64,000 nucleotides of DNA from Bacteroides sp. OF04-15BH (GTDB taxonomy: Bacteria > Bacteroidota > Bacteroidia > Bacteroidales > Bacteroidaceae), in contig NZ_QUEM01000003.1 in the NCBI RefSeq assembly GCF_003477995.1, positions 3,112 through 67,111 on the forward strand. Reading direction: 5' to 3'. A model generated the notes under the pieces. The model did no database searches and was not told the origin of the DNA. It worked only from the letters and a program-made list of their open reading frames with translations. Made by a program: the position numbers and the translations under genes. Numbering within the stretch: the first letter of the stretch is position 1; every line of letters begins with the position of its first letter. Of this stretch, positions 44,705 through 52,644 are shown in pieces.

Positions 44705-45513
44705 TGATGACACAGCCGCAATCTACCGTTTCCGACCGGATATGGGCCGCCCTGATGTTCTTCACCCGACTGCCGTTTTGGAAGATCCGGAAAGACGTGC
44801 CTCAGGAGGCTTTTCGCCATGTCGTAGAATACTGGACGCTGAGCGGATGGCTCACGGGCGGCACTCTGGCTGCCTCCTACTGGTTAAGTGCCCGGATTTT
44901 TCCCACCGCCATAGCCCTGCTGATAGCCCTTGCCGCACGACTGCTGCTCACCGGAGCGCTTCATGAAGACGGACTGGCCGACTTCATGGACGGGTTTGGC
45001 GGCGGACACAGCCGGGAGCGCATTCTTGCCATTATGAAGGATTCGCACATCGGTACCTTCGGAGTGCTGGGACTTCTCCTCTATCTGGCCCTTCTCTATA
45101 CCACCTGGCTGCATCTGCCGCCCCAATATCTGCCGTTTTATCTGTTTGCGGGCGATTTGTATGCCAAAGCATGCAGTTCCTTCATCATCTGCCGACTGCC
45201 ATACGCACGGCGTTCGGAAGAGGCAAAAATCGGAACGACCTATGTCCGTCCGCACGGCCGGGGCATCCTGTCCTATCTGTTACGGCCTCTGGTTCAGCTC
45301 TTTCCGGTCTACCTGTGGAGCACTTTCTGTCCGCAGCAGTTACTGACAATATGGCCCTGGCTGACACCTCTGCTCTGTGTAGGGCTCCTGATCCGATACC
45401 TTCGCCAGCGGATTCAGGGATATACGGGCGACTGTTGCGGTGCGGTTTTTCTGCTCACCGAGCTGTCGTTTCATCTAACTCTTTTAGCATTTATTCATTC
45501 CACAGTCCTTTAA
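44704..45513 (+). CDS. cobS: Adenosylcobinamide-GDP ribazoletransferase (cobalamin synthase)
   Basis: A 269-residue membrane enzyme that joins adenosylcobinamide-GDP and alpha-ribazole (phosphate). Motifs are MFFTRLPFWKI at the N-terminus and the metal-binding HEDGLADFMDGFGGGHSRERILAIMKDSHIGTFG, then several hydrophobic helices and GYTGDCCGAVFLLTE. It completes a cobUTS salvage and assembly set. No cobC phosphatase or corrin-ring genes are seen here. Confidence 0.94.
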   Translation: MMTQPQSTVSDRIWAALMFFTRLPFWKIRKDVPQEAFRHVVEYWTLSGWLTGGTLAASYWLSARIFPTAIALLIALAARLLLTGALHEDGLADFMDGFGGGHSRERILAIMKDSHIGTFGVLGLLLYLALLYTTWLHLPPQYLPFYLFAGDLYAKACSSFIICRLPYARRSEEAKIGTTYVRPHGRGILSYLLRPLVQLFPVYLWSTFCPQQLLTIWPWLTPLLCVGLLIRYLRQRIQGYTGDCCGAVFLLTELSFHLTLLAFIHSTVL

Positions 45514-45526
45514 CTTTTCACGCCAC

Positions 45527-46627
45527 ATGCATCATTCACTGACAATCAACAATAACGCTCCTTTTTCCTTTGAGGCCTTTCATCAGGCTTTGGGTATGGA
45601 ACTGCAACTGGTCTTCACTTCCGATTTCAATCAGGCCACCTATTATTATTTCACGCAAAAAGATTCCGTAACCCTGTTCTGCCTGATCGACAACCGGCAG
45701 GGAGCGCTGGAGCTGTGCATGGATGCGTTGGCTTCATACAGTGACTACAGACTGTTTCCCTATCTGGCCGACACACTTCATCATTTCGTAAACGGCGGCC
45801 GACTGATGCTTTCCTCGGAAAACGGGGACTCTCAAACTGTATATGAACGCTACAATGAAGATTGGATGGAAGAAAGCATCGGCGAAGAAATTGCCCTGCT
45901 GAAATCGGTTCTTTCAGTTGCCCCACGCTATTACCTCACCATGCCCTGCCAGGAATATGAGTGCGTGACGCTGCCTCTCCTGCAATCGGTAGGCGTAACC
46001 CTCTACTCTTCCACCCCGCGCATCTATGGTTATGTGCAATATCTGTTACAACGCAGCCGGCTCCCTCAAGCCACGGAAGAGGAAATCCGTCAGGATCAGG
46101 CTCTCAATGAACAGGAACTGGAAGCTGACGTGCCGCAGCATCGCTCCATCGGGCGGGTAAAATCCTGGCAGACTGACGGTAGCGAAACCTGGGAAAGTTA
46201 TGCCCAGGAGGATGTTGCTCTGTTGCTGCAAATCGGAAAAGAATACCAAAACGGAAAGTCTATCGACGGAGTGGTACTGAATGATCTGGGCACTCTCTAT
46301 CAGGAGGGTATCGGTGTAGAAGCCGACGGCCCCACAGCCGCGTATTGGTTTCGCGAAGCCATCCGGCAGGGCGACCGTCTCTATGCCCCGAGTAATTTGG
46401 GCGATCTCTATCGCAAGGGGGCGCCCCACCTGCCCGCCTCGCTCCCTATGGCCTTCGATGCCTACCACCTTTCCATCGATCCTTATGCAGCCTATCGCAT
46501 CGGTCAGGCTTACGAAGAAGGCTGGACCGGAAGTCCGGACTTGGAAAAGGCTATGGAATGGTATGAAAAAGCAGCTGCGCAGAAACATCATCTGGCGCTG
46601 AAAAGGCTGAACCGAAGAGAAAGATAA
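45527..46627 (+). CDS. Sel1-repeat protein of unknown function
   Basis: A 366-residue soluble protein lying 13 bases after cobS. The N-terminal 190 residues are not recognised. The C-terminal part (about 245-362) carries Sel1-like repeats: LNDLGTLYQEGIGVEADGPTAAYWFREAIRQGD, then SNLGDLYRKG and YRIGQAYEEGWTGSPDLEKAMEWYEKAAAQKH. These serve protein-protein contacts. It may simply be co-transcribed with cobalamin genes; no link to cobalamin is visible. Confidence 0.75.
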   Translation: MHHSLTINNNAPFSFEAFHQALGMELQLVFTSDFNQATYYYFTQKDSVTLFCLIDNRQGALELCMDALASYSDYRLFPYLADTLHHFVNGGRLMLSSENGDSQTVYERYNEDWMEESIGEEIALLKSVLSVAPRYYLTMPCQEYECVTLPLLQSVGVTLYSSTPRIYGYVQYLLQRSRLPQATEEEIRQDQALNEQELEADVPQHRSIGRVKSWQTDGSETWESYAQEDVALLLQIGKEYQNGKSIDGVVLNDLGTLYQEGIGVEADGPTAAYWFREAIRQGDRLYAPSNLGDLYRKGAPHLPASLPMAFDAYHLSIDPYAAYRIGQAYEEGWTGSPDLEKAMEWYEKAAAQKHHLALKRLNRRER

Positions 46628-46643
46628 AAACAAAACTTGTATA

Positions 46644-48524
46644 TTAATCCTGCATAGCACATGCATCTTTCAACAAGTTTATCATCTCGTCCTCATGCTC
46701 TTCACATTGATTCATGATCCAACTCTCATTAGAGTTATTTCGGATAATATCACCCATAATACGAAGTTTTAAGCTTCCTTTCTTGATCATCTTCTCATAA
46801 GATTGCATCTTTGACTTAGGTGAAAGATTGGAAAACTTTGAATTTACACTTCTGGAAATAATGCACAAGTTTCCAAACGTATCCTTATTATCCCAAGAAT
46901 CAAATGAACCATCTGATGGATTTTGCGGATACCAATGCTCTACAGAATTACGGAATTCAAAATCAAAATCGCCATACTTGTTCTTATCACTTTTCCATAA
47001 CAAATAATCCAAGAAGTTAAATACGATATGAGGGGTTTGAACACCTAGTTTATAATTGCCTCCATTCAAGAAATTCTCTAGTGTTGCTTGTGCTGCTATA
47101 GATACTGCTACATCTATCAGTTTAGGATTTTGATTATCATCATTATTAAACAGCCACAAAATGAGTTCCGTTATCCAGTGCATGACTTTAGGTGAAGTAT
47201 ATGACACACGGAGCGCGGATTGAATCATTAGGCATTCTTTATTTCGAGGAGCATATGTTCTCTCCCACTCATTACTATAATTTAATTTTGTATTAGAATA
47301 ATATGCTTTCTTTTTGGAACCTTGACCTGAAGTAAACAATTCTTTCAGACTCCATTCGCCCTCATTATCTTCGCCAGTATACTCACGCTTAATAATGAAT
47401 CTATCGAAAAGATATCGAGTTTGGAGTAAATGAATAATAAACATTTGAGCAAAAACCTCCTTATCGATAGAATTTCCGTTTATTTTTCCCTGATCGACTA
47501 CGTTCTTAAAATCTGAAATCAGTTTTTTATCATCCAGCAGATCACCCAAAGGCTTTTCCAAAGAAACTTCATTTAATTCTACAAACACTCTGAGAGTATG
47601 AAGCAAAAAATAAGGAAAATCTATGATGCTGTCAAAACGAACGTGTATGTTATTGTCAAGCATGCCATCAATGTCATCTATCTTAAATTTACTACTTACA
47701 ATTTCCGCAATAGTAGCACCTTTGTCTGATTCTTCTGTCACACAGAAACATTGCTGATAGTCTGCCCATTCGTCGGCAGGCCAATCATTCCACTCATTTC
47801 CAAAAATTTTCTCTCGATAAAAAGGTGAGAAATGCATCTGGACATAACCGGTCATATCACTACAGGCATTCCATATTTTTGAAAAGAACTCTTGTTCACC
47901 CCTATCGTTAAGACACCCCATAAGTTGAGCTTTCAGTATATCATGCTGTTCCAATTGCTCTCCACGGGTATTCATGATTTCAAAATAACGATTCAGGTCT
48001 GTATGTTCAGGTACTTCTATTCTATAGAGAATAACATGTCCTAAACAGGAAACAAAATTATCAATATTCAGTGTAGTATCTTTTTCGAACTTTTGACGGA
48101 TTACCTTAATACCATTCAAAATAGACAATTCGATAGAATTTTCATCTTCAATCTGACCTGCCAATATTTTCTGGATATGAGAAAGTGTATAGTTTGAATT
48201 TGAACGACAGTCAAAAGAAAGAGTCTGCCCAACTTCTTCTTTCAAAGCTCCCACATAAACTAAATACTGCAACAGAAGAAATAAAGTAGTAAGACGTTGT
48301 TGCCCATCGACAACTTCATAAGTTTCAAACTTACCTTTTACTTTGGAAACAACAAGTGATCCGATATAATAATTCTCTGATGCATTAATATCATTAATAT
48401 CATCTATCAACTGCTCAATTTCCTTATCTTCCCAAGCATAAGCACGTTGGTAGCGCGGAATAACGTAATGAGCATCCGTATTAAAGATGACTTGCTCGCC
48501 TAAAATTTTTAACTCTTCTACCAT
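46644..48524 (-). CDS. DUF262 protein with C-terminal HNH-like domain
   Basis: A 626-residue protein of the GmrSD/DUF262 type. The ParB-like N-domain motifs are VIPRYQRAYAWEDKEIEQLIDDI, YYIGSLVVSK and YEVVDGQQRLTTLFLLLQYL. The C-terminal SVEHWYPQNP followed by DTFGNLCIISRSVNSKFSN resembles the DUF1524 HNH-nuclease core (normally EHILPQ and GNL...S..N). GmrSD proteins are type IV restriction enzymes that use nucleotide hydrolysis to cut modified phage DNA. It starts one base after the neighbouring frame ends. The AT-rich sequence suggests transfer. Target is unknown. Confidence 0.85.
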   Translation of the reverse strand: MVEELKILGEQVIFNTDAHYVIPRYQRAYAWEDKEIEQLIDDINDINASENYYIGSLVVSKVKGKFETYEVVDGQQRLTTLFLLLQYLVYVGALKEEVGQTLSFDCRSNSNYTLSHIQKILAGQIEDENSIELSILNGIKVIRQKFEKDTTLNIDNFVSCLGHVILYRIEVPEHTDLNRYFEIMNTRGEQLEQHDILKAQLMGCLNDRGEQEFFSKIWNACSDMTGYVQMHFSPFYREKIFGNEWNDWPADEWADYQQCFCVTEESDKGATIAEIVSSKFKIDDIDGMLDNNIHVRFDSIIDFPYFLLHTLRVFVELNEVSLEKPLGDLLDDKKLISDFKNVVDQGKINGNSIDKEVFAQMFIIHLLQTRYLFDRFIIKREYTGEDNEGEWSLKELFTSGQGSKKKAYYSNTKLNYSNEWERTYAPRNKECLMIQSALRVSYTSPKVMHWITELILWLFNNDDNQNPKLIDVAVSIAAQATLENFLNGGNYKLGVQTPHIVFNFLDYLLWKSDKNKYGDFDFEFRNSVEHWYPQNPSDGSFDSWDNKDTFGNLCIISRSVNSKFSNLSPKSKMQSYEKMIKKGSLKLRIMGDIIRNNSNESWIMNQCEEHEDEMINLLKDACAMQD

Positions 48525-48525
48525 A

Positions 48526-49023
48526 TTAAATATTGTATCCGTTTAATATACAAAGTTCATTATATAAATATTCCCAATTATCATTTGCAGCATGATTATC
48601 TGCTCTTAAATTAAGCCTCATACCTGAAATTTCAGTATGCCTACGAGCATAGGCTATCATGGATATTACAGGTTTAGCATTGCTGTATTTGCCATTGTCC
48701 CCTAAACCAATAGCATATCGGTTTATCGTATCAAAACCTAAATGAACCATGTCTATTCTAATCATCATTGCCCAAGTAAACAACTTTTTTACTGCCATTA
48801 CATCAAAATTATGGAAACGATCATAATAGCATAATAAAGCGCAAAAAAACAAATTACGAGCATAATTAAGTCCTGTGGATGATGACTTACAAGCTTTATC
48901 AAATTCTACCACAGAATTAAAATCCTTACCATCGGTCAATATCTGCCTTATACTACTAAAATTCGGATTTGTTATAATTTCCTCTTTAATATTATGCAAC
49001 ATTTGCATATAATGATCTACCAT
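48526..49023 (-). CDS. C-terminal part of a split DUF262 protein
   Basis: A 165-residue frame with no signal or known motif alone, helical in character (MVDHYMQMLHNIKEEI, LNYARNLFFCALLCYYDRF). It begins seven bases inside the end of the DUF262 frame at 49017-49844. In many DUF262 proteins the sequence after a PFI.G.DF segment continues as a MV.HY..ML helix, so this is most likely the rest of the same protein. It is reachable by one added T in the six-T run at 49027-49032, by -1 frameshifting, or by restart at its own ATG. Confidence 0.7.
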   Translation of the reverse strand: MVDHYMQMLHNIKEEIITNPNFSSIRQILTDGKDFNSVVEFDKACKSSSTGLNYARNLFFCALLCYYDRFHNFDVMAVKKLFTWAMMIRIDMVHLGFDTINRYAIGLGDNGKYSNAKPVISMIAYARRHTEISGMRLNLRADNHAANDNWEYLYNELCILNGYNI

Positions 49024-49844
49024 TTCAAAAAATCACCTCCCGAGATGAAAGGCTCTGTAAGTAAAAAATAAGGCATAGCTTTGTTTGCCCGATGAGCGTA
49101 TGTGTACCCAGTTTTCTCTTCAATACCCTTATAAATATCTATATCTGCTGTAGTAAAATTACCACTTTTCCGACATTTTGCCCAATTCCACAATGGAAAC
49201 AAATAAAGATCAAACAATTCTCGAATAGCTTTTGGATTCTTTGATTCCCATTTTACTACCGCATGCTGCATCTCATATTTATCATGAATTTCTCTCAGAT
49301 GGTAAGCTTTAAGTAAATCATGTGGATATAAAGCACGACCACGTGTATTTTGAGAATCAAACAATTGAAACGCTTCGCTGATTTTGTTTACAGTAATAAC
49401 AACCACTTCCAAAATATTCTTCAAAGCATATTCAAAAAGTCTCTTTACCTCTTCATCAACAGAAGAAAACCATTCGCTTATTGTTTGATAATTATCATGA
49501 ATATTCCTTTGGGTAACTTTGCTTGAAAATTTTGTATTCAACAATGTACAGGTAAAACCTGATTGCAAATACAGAGTCAATAAGAGCAACGATAGAATAC
49601 GTTGTTGTCCATCCACAACTTCATATTCATCATTTTCATTCTTGTGAAGTATAATTGTGCCAATACGATATTTAAAATTTACATATCTTCTGCTTTCTTC
49701 TATACTCTTTTGTATATCAAGAATAAGATCAGTTATATTTTTGTCTGTCCATTTATACGGACGCTGATAATCTGGTATTATTAAGTTCGCAGCTAATAAC
49801 CTATCAATAGACCATATCTGTGGAACGTTATTTTTCAAACTCAT
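49017..49844 (-). CDS. N-terminal part of a split DUF262 protein
   Basis: Starts at 49844 (MSLKNNVPQIWSID). DUF262 motifs are clear: LIIPDYQRPYKWTDKNITDLILDI, YRIGTIILHK, YEVVDGQQRILSLLLLTLYL and LFDSQNTRGRALYPHDLLKAYHL. The frame stops soon after TEPFISGGDFLKW. Minus-strand DNA there reads GAT TTT TTG AAA TGG TAG; with one more T it would continue in frame into the 48526-49023 product. A -7 box TAAATTTG lies at 49886-49893 (minus strand). It is first of three linked frames in a likely defence module. Confidence 0.82.
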   Translation of the reverse strand: MSLKNNVPQIWSIDRLLAANLIIPDYQRPYKWTDKNITDLILDIQKSIEESRRYVNFKYRIGTIILHKNENDEYEVVDGQQRILSLLLLTLYLQSGFTCTLLNTKFSSKVTQRNIHDNYQTISEWFSSVDEEVKRLFEYALKNILEVVVITVNKISEAFQLFDSQNTRGRALYPHDLLKAYHLREIHDKYEMQHAVVKWESKNPKAIRELFDLYLFPLWNWAKCRKSGNFTTADIDIYKGIEEKTGYTYAHRANKAMPYFLLTEPFISGGDFLKW

Positions 49845-49982
49845 AGTAGTAAAAATTAAAATCAGAAATTCCCCTATCAATACATCAAATTTATCAACCC
49901 ATTCCTTTGTACGAAAGAATAGTTTAATCTAAATCACAATACTCTGTCTAAATTATTGTAACCACATAGCCAAAAGAAAATC

Positions 49983-50019
49983 CCCAAACAATCAGACTTC
50001 TACCAGACTGTCGTTTGGG
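49983..50019 (-). terminator. Terminator of the nitroreductase transcript
   Basis: CCCAAAC (49983-49989) pairs with GTTTGGG (50013-50019), with further weak pairing inside. On the minus strand T-rich sequence follows, ten bases after the nitroreductase stop. Confidence 0.7.
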
Positions 50020-50028
50020 AATTTCTTT

Positions 50029-50559
50029 TTAGTATTTGTTCCATGAGCTCATTTCATCCAGTCTCTTTCGGGCTTTCGGACGTATTTCTCCGGCAGGATA
50101 GCCCAAGAGAATCAACAAGGGGATACGCCGATTGCCCACGTGCAGCAATTTATTCACTTCCTTTTCGTTGAACCAACCCAGAATGCAGGTTCCCAATCCC
50201 ATAGAGGCAGCTTGCAGGCAAAAATGCTCGGTAGCGATGCCTACATCCAGCAAAGAATACTCCTTGTCCTTGATAACGCTTCCTATACGGGCCGTAAAGT
50301 TCATTTTTTCCATAACAACAGCCACAATGACCGGAGCCTCATCGGCAAACTTATTCATTCCCATACTGGCGGCAGCCCGTGCCACCTTGCCTTTCAGTTC
50401 GGGCTCGTCAATGACCACAAACTTCCACGGCTGTGAATTGCAAGCCGAAGGAGCCATCCGTGCGGCCTCCAGACAGCCTACAACCAGCTCCTTACTCACC
50501 GGAGTAGGCTCAAAGCGCCGGTCGCTTTGTCTTCTTTTTACTAAATCTAAAAAATCCAT
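50029..50559 (-). CDS. Nitroreductase-family flavoprotein
   Basis: A 176-residue FMN enzyme that reduces nitro groups, quinones or similar using NAD(P)H. The N-terminal FMN motif RRQSDRRFEPTPVSKELVVGCLEAARMAPSACNSQPWKFVVI and the C-terminal GLGTCILGWFNEKEV and LLILLGYPAGE are typical. It begins 21 bases after the DUF3843 stop and is probably in one transcript with it. Confidence 0.92.
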   Translation of the reverse strand: MDFLDLVKRRQSDRRFEPTPVSKELVVGCLEAARMAPSACNSQPWKFVVIDEPELKGKVARAAASMGMNKFADEAPVIVAVVMEKMNFTARIGSVIKDKEYSLLDVGIATEHFCLQAASMGLGTCILGWFNEKEVNKLLHVGNRRIPLLILLGYPAGEIRPKARKRLDEMSSWNKY

Positions 50560-50580
50560 AGTATTTTGCTTTATATAAAG

Positions 50581-52071
50581 TTAGAAATCGGATCTGATTG
50601 TGCGCAACAGGAAATCCAGATTATCCTGCAAAAGCTGCTTGCCACGCTCTTCGCTGATTTCGGAATACAAGGCAGCGTCGGGCAACAGATTCTCCTGAAC
50701 CAGGCAACGTACCATCTCGGGAGATGAGAAATGAGGGTCGAACAAAACCCTTACCGCATAGGCTCCCGCCTCGGCCGGCAGATAATAAGGATTATCCTTA
50801 TGCTTGATGCAGCAGGCTCCTCCCGGCAACACCAAAAGACCGGTCTCGGGAGAAACAAATACCACAATATTCTTCTCCTCGTCGTGCTTCTCTCCGTCGT
50901 TCAGGATAGAGCTGGCCTGAGTTTCTTCTTTCAGATGTTCATCCATCCAGAGCTTCATCGTATTATAGTCTTCGAAGAACAGGAACGGACTCTGACCGTT
51001 CAGTTCCATCACTTTTTGGGTGATCTGTTCATTCTGTGTCCGGATTCTGAGTTTCTGCTCCTTGAATTTTGTAAATTTAGCATCTCCCGGAAGCCAGCTC
51101 ACACCGCCATTCGGATACCACTTGCCCTTGTACTGAACAATCGATCCAAGCATCACCTTCTGACGGGATACCATCTTCGGATCTACCTGAAGCATGTCTG
51201 CCAGTTCCAGTTCAAAACGCTGTTGCTGCCAGTCTTCCAAAAGAAGTTTCTGCTCGTCACACTCCACAATCAGATAAGGCTGCAACTCCTTGGCTTCCAT
51301 TTTCGAAACGGCCTCTTCCTCTTCCTTCATGCCCCACTGCTCCAACATACGGCTGATCCATACCTGAGGCTTCAAGGACAGAGGACCGGTCTTTTCATAG
51401 ACACCCAGAAAAGATTCCACCATATATTCGATGACAGACAGAGGCTGCCCCTCGCCAACGATATGTTTTACAAAATTCAGCACCCGGCTGCGATGCTGGG
51501 CCGTGAAATAATAAAACAGATAAGACATGCAGCAGACCTGAACCATCAGGGTTTTCAGATTATAGAAATCCTTATACAGTACCGGCTTCTGCATGGCCTC
51601 AAGCAATTCGGAATTTATGGGCAGCTGCTCGAAATCTTCATCAAAGGTCAGAAAAAGCTCGTGGGCCAGTTTCTGCATGTAAGAGTTCTCGGGATTGACA
51701 ATCATTCCGTTGTTTCTCTTTTGGAAAGTCATCCAAATCAGAAAGCATACATCGGCTTCGTTGACTTCATCAATATAGTAGTTGTCTTCACGGGTTTCGT
51801 AGAACGGCAGAAAACGGCCATACATACGCTGATGCTCCAGAACAAACGAACGCCATACTCCCAAACCGCTCACCACATCTTCCAGATAATAAGTCAGAGT
51901 GAGGGCAATCTCGGTCATGTCGTCGGGAGAAAGCTTGCGCTCAAAATCAGCCTTCCGGATTTTATCTCTTATCTTTCGGGCATACTTTACATAAAAGGCA
52001 TCGGTTGGACAAAGCAGCGGAAGCAGATGCGCTTCGCGCCAGTATTCCATATTGATCAAATCTTTTCTCAT
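50581..52071 (-). CDS. DUF3843-like protein of unknown function
   Basis: The start at 52071 (MRKDLINMEYWREAHLLPLLCPTDAFYVKYA) is preferred; the longer frame is spacer, and a second ATG lies 21 bases on. The 496-residue product matches what I recall of Bacteroidetes DUF3843 proteins. It is soluble and rich in helices, with a charged KEEEEAVSKMEAKEL stretch. No catalytic motif is visible. A -7 box TATCTTTG is at 52116-52123 on the minus strand. Confidence 0.75.
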   Translation of the reverse strand: MRKDLINMEYWREAHLLPLLCPTDAFYVKYARKIRDKIRKADFERKLSPDDMTEIALTLTYYLEDVVSGLGVWRSFVLEHQRMYGRFLPFYETREDNYYIDEVNEADVCFLIWMTFQKRNNGMIVNPENSYMQKLAHELFLTFDEDFEQLPINSELLEAMQKPVLYKDFYNLKTLMVQVCCMSYLFYYFTAQHRSRVLNFVKHIVGEGQPLSVIEYMVESFLGVYEKTGPLSLKPQVWISRMLEQWGMKEEEEAVSKMEAKELQPYLIVECDEQKLLLEDWQQQRFELELADMLQVDPKMVSRQKVMLGSIVQYKGKWYPNGGVSWLPGDAKFTKFKEQKLRIRTQNEQITQKVMELNGQSPFLFFEDYNTMKLWMDEHLKEETQASSILNDGEKHDEEKNIVVFVSPETGLLVLPGGACCIKHKDNPYYLPAEAGAYAVRVLFDPHFSSPEMVRCLVQENLLPDAALYSEISEERGKQLLQDNLDFLLRTIRSDF

Positions 52072-52248
52072 CTTTCTGTTCTTTCCAAAATATCTAAATA
52101 TATTATTTTCATTTTCAAAGATACAAAAAGAAACAGAACCTATATCTACCCGCTGAAAAAAATAATCAAAATCCTTCCCTCGGGATAGAACAGATATGCG
52201 GCTTTTTCCTAACTTTGCATAGAACACAAAATTTATTAGGAACACTCT

Positions 52249-52644
52249 ATGGAAGAACTGAATCTGGCCACTCCGGCATTACTTTTCTCGGCCATCTCGC
52301 TGATTATGCTGGCCTATACCAACCGTTTCCTGTCGTACGCCCAACTGATACGTACTCTCAAGGAACAGTATATGAAGCAACATTCTGACGTGACTGCCGC
52401 ACAGATCAGCAATCTGCGCAAACGTCTTTATCTGACCCGCAGCATGCAGATAACCGGTATCAGCAGCCTGTTGCTCTGTGTGGTGAGCATGTTTCTCATC
52501 TATGTGGGAATGCACCTGCTCTCCATTTATGTATTCGGAATGGCTCTTTTACTGCTTATCATTTCGCTGGGTCTTTCAGTATGGGAAATCCACATTTCGG
52601 TTCAGGCTCTTGACATTCACCTGAAGGATATGGAGAATTCATGA
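52249..52644 (+). CDS. DUF2721-family membrane protein
   Basis: A 131-residue protein with a short N-terminal membrane helix (LNLATPALLFSAISLIMLAYTNRFL), a charged segment (LRTLKEQYMKQHSDVTAAQISNLRKRL) and two close C-terminal helices. This is the layout of DUF2721. Function unknown. Its -7 box TAACTTTG is at 52210-52217. Its stop overlaps the next start (ATGA), so the two are coupled. Confidence 0.85.
   Translation: MEELNLATPALLFSAISLIMLAYTNRFLSYAQLIRTLKEQYMKQHSDVTAAQISNLRKRLYLTRSMQITGISSLLLCVVSMFLIYVGMHLLSIYVFGMALLLLIISLGLSVWEIHISVQALDIHLKDMENS

Noticed and set aside
50731..52188. 485-residue plus-strand frame opposite DUF3843
   Set aside because: Antisense shadow with low-complexity Leu/His/Gln-rich sequence.
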